64,000 bases of DNA from Arthrospira sp. PCC 9108 (lineage in GTDB: Bacteria > Cyanobacteriota > Cyanobacteriia > Cyanobacteriales > Microcoleaceae), in NCBI GenBank assembly GCA_016745315.1, contig CP066886.1, positions 434,001 to 498,000 on the forward strand, written 5' to 3'. Made by a program: the position numbers and the translations under genes. This document shows, in pieces, positions 40,599-49,169 of the stretch; positions within the stretch are counted from its first letter, which is position 1, and every line of letters starts with the position of its first letter. The notes below the pieces were generated by a model. That model was not told the origin of the DNA, ran no database searches, and saw only the letters and a program-made list of their open reading frames with translations.

Positions 40599-42536
40599 AT
40601 GGCTTCTTCTGATTATTCTTCTGGTTCGAGTCGATCGCATAAATCAGGTTTTTCTTCGGGTCGTCTCAGTGAAGCCAAAGGGGGCCGAATCAAGAAGCGA
40701 TTCTCGTTCCGAGGCGCTGGGCGATCGCCAGGTTCTGCTAGTGTTTACCATCCCCCGAGAAATAAACCACCATTAGGTTCTAGGAGATCTTCGAAGGGGG
40801 AGGGCGGGCCAATTAAGTCAGTAAAATGCACTCCCTTTCGGCTATACCTGGTGTGGTTAATCCTACTGGCGGGAATTTTGGGGCTGGTAGTGCAACTGTT
40901 TCGTCTGCAAATCATCGACGGTCCTTTTCTGAAAGAAAAAGCTGAATATCAGCAACAACAGCGTTCTCTACCGTTTATTCCCCGTCGTCCGATTAGCGAT
41001 CGCAATGGTACAATTCTGGCTTTTGATCAGCAGGTATATACCCTATATGCTCACCCAGTTTTGTTTAAAAGCCCACCAGAGGAAATCGCCCAGCAACTAG
41101 CGGGAGTAGTGGTTAATCCGGATCTAAGCAGCCCCACGGCTCAGGAATTGCTGAATTTATTTAATTTAGCCCAGAGTGGTCTAAAGGTAGCTGATAGTTT
41201 ATCAGAACAAATGAGGCGGAGGATTCTCCGATTACAGATTGATGGCTTAGAATTAATTCCTGAGCGGCGGCGACTTTATCCCCAACAAAATTTAGCTGCT
41301 GATGTTGTGGGTTATGTAGACAAAGAAGGCCGAGGTCAAGCGGGAGTTGAGTATAGTCAGGAAAACCTGCTTAAACGCAGTATGCCTTCCCTGCTGTTTC
41401 AAAGGGCGGTAAATGGCGCATGGGTTCCCTCTCAACTGGCTGGGGGTTTCATCCAAATGGATGACCTAGAATTGCGGCTAACCATTGATTCTCGTATGCA
41501 GCGCATTGTCCGCAGCGCCCTAGCTGAACAGGTAGAGGCTTTTAAGGCGAAGCGGGGAACTGTGATTGTGATGGATGCCGAAGATGGTTCTATACTTTCG
41601 TTAGTGAATGAGCCTTCTTATGATCCCAATCAATACTATAACTTTGACAAGGAACTATTTAAAAATTGGGCTTTGACGGATTTATACGAACCCGGTTCTA
41701 CCTTTAAGCCGATAGCAGTGGCTTTAGCTTTGGAGGCTAAGGCGATCGCACCAGATAGTTACATTAATGATGAGGGTAGCATTCAGATCGGCCCTTGGAC
41801 TATCTCTAATGCCGATTATAGTTCCGCAGGTGCTAGGGGGAATGTGTCGATTACGGATATCGTCAAATATTCCAGTAATATCGGCATGGTGCGGATTGTG
41901 CAACGCCTGGACCCAAAAGTTTATCATCAGGGTCTACAGCGCCTAGGTATGGGGAAAGCCGTTAATGTTGACTTACCCTTTGCGGCTACTGGTCTGCTGA
42001 AAAGTGCAGAGGATTTTGTAAATGTACCCATTGAGATTGCTACCAGTTCCTTTGGCCAGGGATTATCAATTACTCCTCTGCAATTAGCTCAAATCAATGC
42101 TACCTTAGCCAATGGTGGTAAGTTAGTGACACCCCATGTAGTACAAGGGTTGTTTAATAGTCAGGGACAGTCCTACTTACAAACTTCCATCCCCCAACCG
42201 GAACAGGTTTTTTCCTCCGAAACCGCCCAAACCGTTTTAGAAATGATGGAAACTGTAGTGACTGATGGCACTGGTAAAAATGCCCACATTCCCGGATATC
42301 GCATTGCTGGAAAAACCGGAACTGCTCAAAAAGCTAGTTCTACCGGTGGTTATTATCAGGGGGCTTATATTACCAGCTTTGTTGGTATTATGCCGGTAGA
42401 TAATCCTCGCTATGTAGTGGTAGCGGTAGTAGATGAACCAGAAGGGGGAAGTGGTGGATTAGTGGCGGCTCCCATTGTTAGGTCAGTAATGGAGGGTTTG
42501 ATTAAAGTTGAACAGATCCCCCCATCTAAGTTTTAG
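40599..42536 (+). CDS. ftsI: Peptidoglycan transpeptidase of the divisome (PBP3/FtsI)
   Basis: A 645-residue class B penicillin-binding protein that crosslinks septal peptidoglycan. A basic, Ser-rich cytoplasmic N-terminus is followed by a membrane anchor (residues ~85-105, LVWLILLAGILGLVVQLF) and a dimerisation domain. The transpeptidase has SxxK in PGSTFKPIAV, SxN in YSSNIGMVRI and KTG in AGKTGTAQKA. The integrated element lies ~60 bp upstream, so the native promoter or operon link to the ftsL-like gene is displaced by 17 kb. A HIP1-free GGGAGGGGCG stretch precedes the start. Confidence 0.93.
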   Translation: MASSDYSSGSSRSHKSGFSSGRLSEAKGGRIKKRFSFRGAGRSPGSASVYHPPRNKPPLGSRRSSKGEGGPIKSVKCTPFRLYLVWLILLAGILGLVVQLFRLQIIDGPFLKEKAEYQQQQRSLPFIPRRPISDRNGTILAFDQQVYTLYAHPVLFKSPPEEIAQQLAGVVVNPDLSSPTAQELLNLFNLAQSGLKVADSLSEQMRRRILRLQIDGLELIPERRRLYPQQNLAADVVGYVDKEGRGQAGVEYSQENLLKRSMPSLLFQRAVNGAWVPSQLAGGFIQMDDLELRLTIDSRMQRIVRSALAEQVEAFKAKRGTVIVMDAEDGSILSLVNEPSYDPNQYYNFDKELFKNWALTDLYEPGSTFKPIAVALALEAKAIAPDSYINDEGSIQIGPWTISNADYSSAGARGNVSITDIVKYSSNIGMVRIVQRLDPKVYHQGLQRLGMGKAVNVDLPFAATGLLKSAEDFVNVPIEIATSSFGQGLSITPLQLAQINATLANGGKLVTPHVVQGLFNSQGQSYLQTSIPQPEQVFSSETAQTVLEMMETVVTDGTGKNAHIPGYRIAGKTGTAQKASSTGGYYQGAYITSFVGIMPVDNPRYVVVAVVDEPEGGSGGLVAAPIVRSVMEGLIKVEQIPPSKF

Positions 42537-42592
42537 TCAGATCTCCCTCGGCTATATGATTAAATTTGAACATCCATCGACCTGATCATCTC

Positions 42593-43390
42593 ATGAAGCT
42601 AATATTTTTAGGTTCGGGTTCAGCCTTTACCGTAGGGGCTGATAACTTTCAATCTAATATGATGCTGGTAGCGGAAAATAATCGGAAACTGTTGATTGAC
42701 TGTGGGAGTGATCTGCGGCATTCTCTGTATCAGTTGGGATGGTCTTATCGAGATGTTACTGATATTTATATTAGCCATATCCATGCTGACCATACGGGAG
42801 GCTTGGAATATATGGGGTTTACGACTAAATTTGATCCTAACTGCTCACGCCCTAAACTTTACCTGAGCCAAGAACTTGCTGACCTGGTCTGGAATAATTG
42901 TCTGGCGGGAAGTATGACTTCTATTGAAGATGATTTCGCTACCTTAGAAACCTATTTTGATATTGAACCGATTTCTCCGGGGTCTGGTTTTACTTGGGAA
43001 GGGGTTGATTTTACTTTGGTTCCTACTATTCATATTCAAGACAAATATCAGGATGTTCCGAGTTATGGTCTGAGTTTCTCGGTGGCGGGAGTTGAGGTAT
43101 TTTTGACTACGGATACTAAGTATTGTCCCCAGCAATTGCAGGGTTTTTATGAGAGTGCAAATCTCATTTTTCATGATTGCAATACGGCTCCAGTTACGGG
43201 AGGAGTTCATGCTCACTATCAGGAACTTATGACCCTACCGGACAAGATTAAAAATAAAATTTGGCTGTATCACTACCCACCGGGTCCCCTCCCTAATGCT
43301 GAACAGGATGGCTTTAAAGGGTTTATTAAACGGGGGCAAACTTTTGTTTTTGACAATGGTAAATTCTTGGTAAAAATGCCAACTCAATAA
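42593..43390 (+). CDS. Metallo-beta-lactamase-fold hydrolase
   Basis: The ATG at 42593 (MKLIFLGSGSAFTVGADNFQ) is preferred to one nine codons earlier. A 265-residue protein with the HxHxDH metal motif in YISHIHADHTGG, a distal Asp in TTDTKY and His in LIFHDCNT, followed by WLYHYPPG. The fold suggests a metal-dependent hydrolase of the RNase Z/phosphodiesterase-like branch; substrate unknown. 56 bp after ftsI, probably a separate transcript. Confidence 0.85.
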   Translation: MKLIFLGSGSAFTVGADNFQSNMMLVAENNRKLLIDCGSDLRHSLYQLGWSYRDVTDIYISHIHADHTGGLEYMGFTTKFDPNCSRPKLYLSQELADLVWNNCLAGSMTSIEDDFATLETYFDIEPISPGSGFTWEGVDFTLVPTIHIQDKYQDVPSYGLSFSVAGVEVFLTTDTKYCPQQLQGFYESANLIFHDCNTAPVTGGVHAHYQELMTLPDKIKNKIWLYHYPPGPLPNAEQDGFKGFIKRGQTFVFDNGKFLVKMPTQ

Positions 43391-43537
43391 TTGGGGTAAT
43401 AGGTAATGGGGACTGCTACCCATTCCCCTGTCTCTGGTCTAAGGTTGATTGTGGTCATGGCCCTAGGCTTTTTTCGGCAATTGCTGAAATTCCAGAAAAG
43501 AATCGATATACTCGTTGGAAGCGTCGAATTTAACAGC

Positions 43538-45232
43538 ATGAAACATAACCCCAACCCCACTTCGGAGTTCTCGGAGTCGGCGGAGGAAATTCCTAATCAA
43601 TTTGATATCATTGTGGTGGGAAGTGGTGCGGCTGGACTCTATGCCAGTCTTTGCCTTCCGCCTCATTTCCGCGTCGGTTTAGTTACTAAAGATAGTCTGG
43701 GAAGTGGCTCTAGTCCCTGGGCTCAGGGGGGCATTGCGGCGGCTATTTATCCCCCAGATACGCCACAATTACACCTAGAGGATACCTTACAGGCGGGGGC
43801 GGGATTATGCGATCGCCAAGCTGTACAGTTTTTGGTAGACCATGCGGCGGAGGCGATCGAGTTTTTGGTGAATTTGGGTGTGGACTTTGACCGCGCTGGA
43901 GAAAAATTAGCCACTACCCTAGAAGCCGCCCACTCTTGTCCTAGGGTTCTCCACTCCCGCGACACTACGGGAAGGGCGATCGTTGATGTCCTCATGGCTA
44001 CGGTATTAAAACGCCCTAATATTCAGGTGGTTTCTGGGGCGATCGCTTTAAGTATATGGCCAAATCCTCAAACTGGGCGCTGTCAGGGTGTTAGTGTCCT
44101 GTATCAAAGTCAAATTCGCTGGCTACAAGCTAAGGCTGTGGTATTAGCCACTGGTGGCGGCGGTCAAGTTTTCGCCAAAACTACTAACCCTGAAGTTAGC
44201 ACCGGAGATGGCATTGCGATCGCATGGCGAGGGGGGGCTGCTGTCCGAGATTTAGAATTTTTCCAATTTCACCCCACAGCCTTAATGAAACCCGGCGCAC
44301 CCCATTTTTTAATTAGTGAAGCTGTGCGAGGAGAAGGGGCTCATTTAATCGATCGCCAAGGGCGGCGTTTTGCCTTTGACTATCACCCAGCCGGGGAATT
44401 AGCCCCTAGAGATGTCGTCAGTAGGGCGATTTTTATGCACCTACAAAAAACCTCAGATCACCCCGCTGAGGATAATGTATATTTGGATATGCGACCCATA
44501 CCACCAGATAAAATTCGCCATCGTTTTCCGAATATTATTAACGTCTGTAAAAATTGGGGCATTGATGTCTTTAATGAACCTATGCCTGTAGCCCCTGCTG
44601 CCCATTATTGGATGGGAGGTATTACCTGTGATTTAATGAATCGTACCTCTATGCCAGGGTTATATGCCATTGGAGAAACTGCCAGCACGGGAGTTCACGG
44701 CGCTAACCGTTTGGCTAGTAATTCCCTATTGGAATGTTTGGTTTTTGCTTCTCAATTATCCAAAATTGAAATAGATTTGACTGACCATGAATATATCGAT
44801 TATACACCTTCGATGATATTGGTGCAAGGTAAATCTGATTATGCTCAAGAATTAGAGAAAATTGAGGAAATTCGCCACAGTTTGGCGGCTTTGATGTGGG
44901 AAAGTGCCGGAATTTGTCGGACCCAAACCGTCCTAGAAGCAGCTATCCCGATTATTTTTAATTGGCGCAAGCAGTTGCAAAAATTAGAAATCAGTAAATA
45001 TTTACTGACCATGAACCCTTGGCAAAATATGCAGTTATCATCTCCTGAAGCTGGCAAAACTTTAAAAGCCTTGGCGGAAACTTTCAACCTGTTAGATATC
45101 GGATATTTGATTCTGCAAAGTGCCGCCTATCGCCAGGAAAGCCGAGGGGGACATTACCGCCTAGATTACCCAGAAACTAGCCCAGATTGGCAAATTCATA
45201 CTGTGAATAAGGTTAATCTACCGAGAAAATGA
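43538..45232 (+). CDS. nadB: L-aspartate oxidase
   Basis: The ATG at 43538 (MKHNPNPTSEFSESAEEIPN) gives 564 residues, near the usual 530-560; the upstream in-frame start adds an unlikely leader. FAD-binding Rossmann motif VVGSGAAGLYASL (~residues 28-40), then GGIAAAIYPPD, and FQFHPTAL, SEAVRGEGAHLID, ATGGGGQVF. The active-site segment YWMGGITCDL and GETASTGVHGANRLASNS are typical of NadB. It oxidises aspartate to iminoaspartate in NAD synthesis. Confidence 0.93.
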   Translation: MKHNPNPTSEFSESAEEIPNQFDIIVVGSGAAGLYASLCLPPHFRVGLVTKDSLGSGSSPWAQGGIAAAIYPPDTPQLHLEDTLQAGAGLCDRQAVQFLVDHAAEAIEFLVNLGVDFDRAGEKLATTLEAAHSCPRVLHSRDTTGRAIVDVLMATVLKRPNIQVVSGAIALSIWPNPQTGRCQGVSVLYQSQIRWLQAKAVVLATGGGGQVFAKTTNPEVSTGDGIAIAWRGGAAVRDLEFFQFHPTALMKPGAPHFLISEAVRGEGAHLIDRQGRRFAFDYHPAGELAPRDVVSRAIFMHLQKTSDHPAEDNVYLDMRPIPPDKIRHRFPNIINVCKNWGIDVFNEPMPVAPAAHYWMGGITCDLMNRTSMPGLYAIGETASTGVHGANRLASNSLLECLVFASQLSKIEIDLTDHEYIDYTPSMILVQGKSDYAQELEKIEEIRHSLAALMWESAGICRTQTVLEAAIPIIFNWRKQLQKLEISKYLLTMNPWQNMQLSSPEAGKTLKALAETFNLLDIGYLILQSAAYRQESRGGHYRLDYPETSPDWQIHTVNKVNLPRK

Positions 45233-45239
45233 TTAACCA

Positions 45240-45275
45240 GGATTAGCCCTCCCATTAGTAGGAGAGGGTTAATCC
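45240..45275. terminator. Hairpin between convergent nadB and zinc-ribbon gene
   Basis: GGATTAGCCCTCC pairs with GGAGAGGGTTAATCC around a short loop. It lies 8-43 bp after the nadB stop and 26 bp before the stop of the convergent gene. Without a clear T-run, but its position suits a bidirectional terminator. Confidence 0.6.
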
Positions 45276-45300
45276 ATAGTGATACTAATTTAGGAGTCGA

Positions 45301-45570
45301 TTAATCTTGGGCGGTCACATTCTCATAAACACCCTTATCTCGCTTGACTAGCTTGGTAAACCCCGCATTTCTGTAATCAGCATTAGAAGTGGGAATAGAC
45401 AGCATGGGTGAACCCAACAGGCGACGGACGGGTGCATCTTCTGGGGTATCCCCCACTTCACAACCCGCTAACTGACAAACCTCGCCCCAGGTTTTCACCT
45501 CCCGATTGATACTGTGCATAACCTCAATCTTGCGGTTATTGCTAGGACACAAATAATCGTAGATTGGCAT
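45301..45570 (-). CDS. FmdB-like small protein, atypical zinc ribbon
   Basis: An 89-residue protein. MPIYDYLCPSNNRKIEVMHS has the opening of FmdB-type zinc ribbons (MPxYxYxC), but the second knuckle Cys of the first pair is replaced by Ser/Asn. Later Cys are in CQLAGCEVG. The rest (PVRRLLGSPMLSIPTSNADY) is conserved in cyanobacteria to my memory. Function unknown; metal binding is doubtful with three Cys. Confidence 0.65.
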   Translation of the reverse strand: MPIYDYLCPSNNRKIEVMHSINREVKTWGEVCQLAGCEVGDTPEDAPVRRLLGSPMLSIPTSNADYRNAGFTKLVKRDKGVYENVTAQD

Positions 45571-45787
45571 AGCAGTTTTCTCAAACAGATAATATCAAAA
45601 AGCCCTCTGTTCATTTGTACCATAAAAACTTAAAATTTACATAAAATTTGAACGACACGGCCCTATTGATGATAAGCTATCTCGTAGCGATGAAGCCCCA
45701 CCGGGGTCAGGGATGATTTCTAACGGACTCTGGTGGGTCTCAACCCTGGTCTGGTTGTCTGAGATCTAGTTTTAAGGAGAAGTTTAC

Positions 45788-46405
45788 ATGAGTGATTTTA
45801 AGCCTACCCCGGAGACCGATTTAACCACTACTCAATTATTAGACCGATATCACATTAATGATACTAGCCTCCTGAGAACCTGGGCAACACTGCACGGATT
45901 AAATGGCAGTCGTAGCACCTATTCCCCTCAAGAAATAGATTTGCTTGATCATGTTCATCATCACCTTCATAATTTGGGGATGACTATTGATGAATATCAA
46001 AATTTACTTAACCGTCGTCCTTCTCGTCCCACTTCTGAACCTCCACAACCTGTTAATAATTCCTATACTCCCCCTAATTCATCGGCGGAAACTACTGCTC
46101 ACTCTGATGATGAAATCGTGGATGGTGCGGCGGCTACGGTTGACCTATTAATGGCTCAATATTCGGAGGCGATCGAATGTGTGGGAGAACGGATTGCGGA
46201 ACACTTTATTGATGAATTAGATGCCTCGGTTATGCGACATTTGGCGAAAAAAGTCCAAGAACGTCAGGCGATGAAGTCTAGTCAACCTAATCGTTTTTTG
46301 CGGACTATTAAATCGGTTTTAAAGCCTAGCCAGAATCCGATGTTAACTGATGGTAAATCCGAACAATCTCCCTGGGAGATGGAAAGTAATCATCGTTTAG
46401 GATAA
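45788..46405 (+). CDS. Hypothetical protein with MerR-like N-terminal helix-turn-helix
   Basis: A 205-residue protein with AAGGAGA just upstream. Residues ~15-75 (TTTQLLDRYHINDTSLLRTW...YSPQEIDLLDHVHHHLHNLG, MTIDEYQNLL) look like a MerR-type winged helix. A low-complexity Pro/Ser linker follows, then a helical C-terminal part (AATVDLLMAQYSEAIECVGE). The 217-bp upstream gap holds a CCCCACCGGGG hairpin near 45696-45708. Regulatory role plausible but unproven. Confidence 0.6.
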   Translation: MSDFKPTPETDLTTTQLLDRYHINDTSLLRTWATLHGLNGSRSTYSPQEIDLLDHVHHHLHNLGMTIDEYQNLLNRRPSRPTSEPPQPVNNSYTPPNSSAETTAHSDDEIVDGAAATVDLLMAQYSEAIECVGERIAEHFIDELDASVMRHLAKKVQERQAMKSSQPNRFLRTIKSVLKPSQNPMLTDGKSEQSPWEMESNHRLG

Positions 46406-46430
46406 GTTCTGATTAATCAGGCTGATATCC

Positions 46431-46892
46431 CTAAAAGCGTCGATGGGGAATTGGCATAGTAGACCATCGATTGGTCTGCTTTTCTAAACGCGCTAATCTC
46501 CAGATTTTGCCTTGGGCTTGTCTTTGTAGGTAAATCTGAAATCGGTTGTGCTGTTCCCGCCACCAGCGATCGCTAAATTTTACACTTAGGTTATAGGTTC
46601 CCTCAACCTTAAATCCTGGCAGGTTATTAATCATTATTGGTTCCATATTCGAGATGTTTACCCGTGTGATTTTAAATGATTGGGGGGAACTAGCAAAATC
46701 AGATTGTAACTTGAGTTGTCGATGGATTTCTTGGATCTGTATGGTTAAGCCTTGTTGCACTAAGGTGGGTGTTGGTGTTATCCCCAGCGGAGAACATCCC
46801 CATAATATCAATGCTAATAAAGAGATAATTACAGTGGGGAGAAACTGCAACGGAAAAGGGGTCAATTTTTTAACCAACAGGCGATCGCTCAT
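46431..46892 (-). CDS. Lipoprotein of unknown function
   Basis: The ATG at 46892 (MSDRLLVKKLTPFPLQFLPT) is preferred to one four codons earlier. A signal anchor (PTVIISLLALILWGC) ends in a lipobox-like ILWGC, so the protein is probably lipidated at Cys ~33. The remaining ~120 residues are mixed alpha/beta, with Trp/Arg-rich FSDRWWREQHNRFQIYLQRQ. Family resembles cyanobacterial ARC6/IMS-type accessory domains only loosely; function unknown. Confidence 0.65.
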   Translation of the reverse strand: MSDRLLVKKLTPFPLQFLPTVIISLLALILWGCSPLGITPTPTLVQQGLTIQIQEIHRQLKLQSDFASSPQSFKITRVNISNMEPIMINNLPGFKVEGTYNLSVKFSDRWWREQHNRFQIYLQRQAQGKIWRLARLEKQTNRWSTMPIPHRRF

Positions 46893-47035
46893 TTTAGCCA
46901 ACAATTTCTGAATACCGTTTACAGGCTGGGAATTACAGCCCCATTATATTTACCTTGACAATTGCCTGAAATCATATTATCATATAATAGTCATAATAAT
47001 CATCAACCAAATCTCTCAAATTAACAGGAGAATTT

Positions 47036-47629
47036 ATGACGACCAAAAACCCTAGGCGCAAAGTCGCAAAGTTCATCAATATCTTAGGGTTATTTATATC
47101 AACAGTAGCTGTGTTTGTGTTTGCGGGTTGTGGACCCGGACAAGCCGTTAACTGTTCAAATTCCAGTAATTGGGTGACAGCCTATAATAACCGACAAGTT
47201 AATCATACACACATTTTTTGTGGAGAGTTGAATCAACGGGGAAGACTGGTAGGATTTCATTCGCGTCCGGAGGGAAGAAATCCCGCAACTGTTGGCGGAT
47301 TTAACATTACCCAAGCCCCCAATAGTCAGGGTATTTATGCAGGAGAATGGACTTATCAAGGGTCATCTCAACAAAGGAAATTTTCGACTATGTTTCCCGA
47401 TCGCTGTAGTGCTACACAGGTGATTAACTCCATTGGTCACGCCGCCGCCAATACCATATCATGTCCTTCTAGCGCTCCTAATTGGGCTTTGTGTGGCTAT
47501 AATAGCCCTGGTGATGGGGGAGATAATCGGTTTTGTAACGCTAATGATGGCAGTCGATACATCGTTGTTGGCGCTACTAATAATGATGGTAAAATTAACA
47601 CAGGATTTCCTTTAAGGTTGTCAAGATGA
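47036..47629 (+). CDS. Exported EndoU-like nuclease (lipoprotein)
   Basis: A 197-residue protein. The N-terminus (INILGLFISTVAVFVFAGCG) is a lipoprotein signal with lipobox FAGC. The mature domain has HTHIFCGELNQRGRLVGFHS, with two catalytic-type His, then RPEGRNPATVGGF and FSTMFPDRCSATQVINSIGH, a pattern of bacterial EndoU ribonuclease domains as in polymorphic and contact-dependent toxins. An overlapping downstream gene may encode immunity. EndoU assignment is from motif memory and needs profile search. Confidence 0.7.
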   Translation: MTTKNPRRKVAKFINILGLFISTVAVFVFAGCGPGQAVNCSNSSNWVTAYNNRQVNHTHIFCGELNQRGRLVGFHSRPEGRNPATVGGFNITQAPNSQGIYAGEWTYQGSSQQRKFSTMFPDRCSATQVINSIGHAAANTISCPSSAPNWALCGYNSPGDGGDNRFCNANDGSRYIVVGATNNDGKINTGFPLRLSR

Positions 47630-47940
47630 GTATTCAAACTAATTGGGATTGGTCAGAGTGGGGAAAAAAAAGTAACGCCCACCGCCGGGTGGTGGAGTTT
47701 TTAACTTTGGATGTGCAGGATAACTGCGAATATATTAAGCATATATGCGCTCAAATTGCCGCGTTAGAAAATGGCGAAATGGCTGATTGTATCTGTTCTG
47801 GTAATGCTTATTATGTGAGTTTATCCCCCCAAAATGTGACGATTGAGAATCTGATTATAGATGATGAACCCATCGAAACTATCTCCCTTAATGAGTTTAA
47901 GGAAGCTATTTTATGCTGGCAAGACAAACTTGAAGATTAG
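47626..47940 (+). CDS. Probable immunity protein for the EndoU-like nuclease
   Basis: A 104-residue acidic protein with no signal peptide (MSIQTNWDWSEWGKKSNAHR...). Its ATG overlaps the EndoU stop by four bases, and acidic residues dominate the C-terminal half (DDEPIETISLNEFKEAILCW). Small acidic cytosolic proteins coupled to toxin genes usually bind and block them. The family is not recognised, so the immunity role is inferred from context. Confidence 0.6.
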   Translation: MSIQTNWDWSEWGKKSNAHRRVVEFLTLDVQDNCEYIKHICAQIAALENGEMADCICSGNAYYVSLSPQNVTIENLIIDDEPIETISLNEFKEAILCWQDKLED

Positions 47941-49070
47941 ATAAAATAGTGGGGGATAAACTGGCTAGTATTCTGGGTTATGGGGGTACGATCTTCTCGA
48001 ATACCAATCCCGGCTGCTTCGTCACCGATAACCCAGGAACCCACCACGGGATAACAGCCTTGAAATTCTGGGAGGGGAAAGTAGGCTTGATAAATGACGG
48101 GTACATCTTGATATATACCCTGGGTTTGATAGGTGCGATCGCCATAGTAAATGCTAATATTAGCACCTTCTCGGGAGAAAATAGGTTTACTGATGTAGGG
48201 ATGTCGCAGGGGGCTAGAATCGAAATAAGCAGGTAATAAATTAGGGTGATCTGGGAATAACTCCCAGAGAATGGGTAAAATAGCCTTATTGCTAAGAATC
48301 ATTTTCCAGGGTGGTTCTAGCAATTGCATCGCTTCACGGAGAAGAAACTCGCTAAATTCATCATCAACTATCCACTCCCAAGGGTAGAGTTTAAACATTA
48401 ACTCAATTGGCTGATATTCCAAATCACAAAAACACATCCGATCAGAATCCCAACCCACTTCATCTATATACAAATGTTTGGTTTCAAAACCGGCTTGCAT
48501 CGCCAAATCTCTTAAATATTCAACAGTCCCCAAATCTTCCTCAGTATCCCGTTCGCAGGTAAAATGTAGATACCTTCTGCGGGGTGGTAAAGTTTGGTAA
48601 ATTGCCTGTAATTGGGCTAGTAGTTTTTCATGGATTGAGTTAAACTGATCAGCATCAGGAAAAACCTCTTCTAACCACATCCATTGTACCACACTGGCTT
48701 CTAACAAAGCCGTGGGAGTATCGGCATTATATTCGAGTAATTTAGGGGGGTTAACGCCATCATAAGCCAAGTCAAACCGACCGTATAAACTGAGGTCTTC
48801 CCGCGTCCAAGACCGACAACATAGCTCAAAAAAATCCGGGTCAATAGACAGTTGCTGATAACGCTGTTCGGACACAATACAATCAACGGCTTCTAAGCAG
48901 AGTTCGTGTAGTTCCTGGGTAGCCGCTTCTATTTCATCAATTTGTTCGCTGGTAAATTGGTAACAAACGCTTTCGTTCCAATACAATCCATCGATTTCGT
49001 AGAAATGAAATCCCACCTCGTCGCACTTATCTTTCCAGTGAGGACGAGGTGTGATTGAAATACGCTGCAT
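47937..49070 (-). CDS. Glutathionylspermidine synthase-like ATP-grasp protein
   Basis: The ATG at 49070 (MQRISITPRPHWKDKCDEVG) is preferred; longer in-frame starts add a dubious leader. A 377-residue protein with the family landmarks YGRFDLAYDGVNPPKLLEYN, ADTPTALLEASVVQW, LFKLYPWEWIVDDEF, ILSNKAILPILWELFP and REGANISIYYGD. Members ligate or hydrolyse glutathione-polyamine-type amides; the substrate in cyanobacteria is unknown. Convergent with the immunity gene, its stop overlapping by four bases. Confidence 0.88.
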   Translation of the reverse strand: MQRISITPRPHWKDKCDEVGFHFYEIDGLYWNESVCYQFTSEQIDEIEAATQELHELCLEAVDCIVSEQRYQQLSIDPDFFELCCRSWTREDLSLYGRFDLAYDGVNPPKLLEYNADTPTALLEASVVQWMWLEEVFPDADQFNSIHEKLLAQLQAIYQTLPPRRRYLHFTCERDTEEDLGTVEYLRDLAMQAGFETKHLYIDEVGWDSDRMCFCDLEYQPIELMFKLYPWEWIVDDEFSEFLLREAMQLLEPPWKMILSNKAILPILWELFPDHPNLLPAYFDSSPLRHPYISKPIFSREGANISIYYGDRTYQTQGIYQDVPVIYQAYFPLPEFQGCYPVVGSWVIGDEAAGIGIREDRTPITQNTSQFIPHYFI

Positions 49071-49169
49071 TTTTGAACTTACCATAGTCTGATTACCATA
49101 GTATGCTATCAAAGGGCATTTGTCAATGGGAAAATGTTAAAAAAACATTAAATCCCTCAACCTTGATAA

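Noticed and set aside
40621..40645. tRNA T-arm-like GGTTCGAGTC
   Set aside because: It lies inside the ftsI reading frame with no cloverleaf around it.
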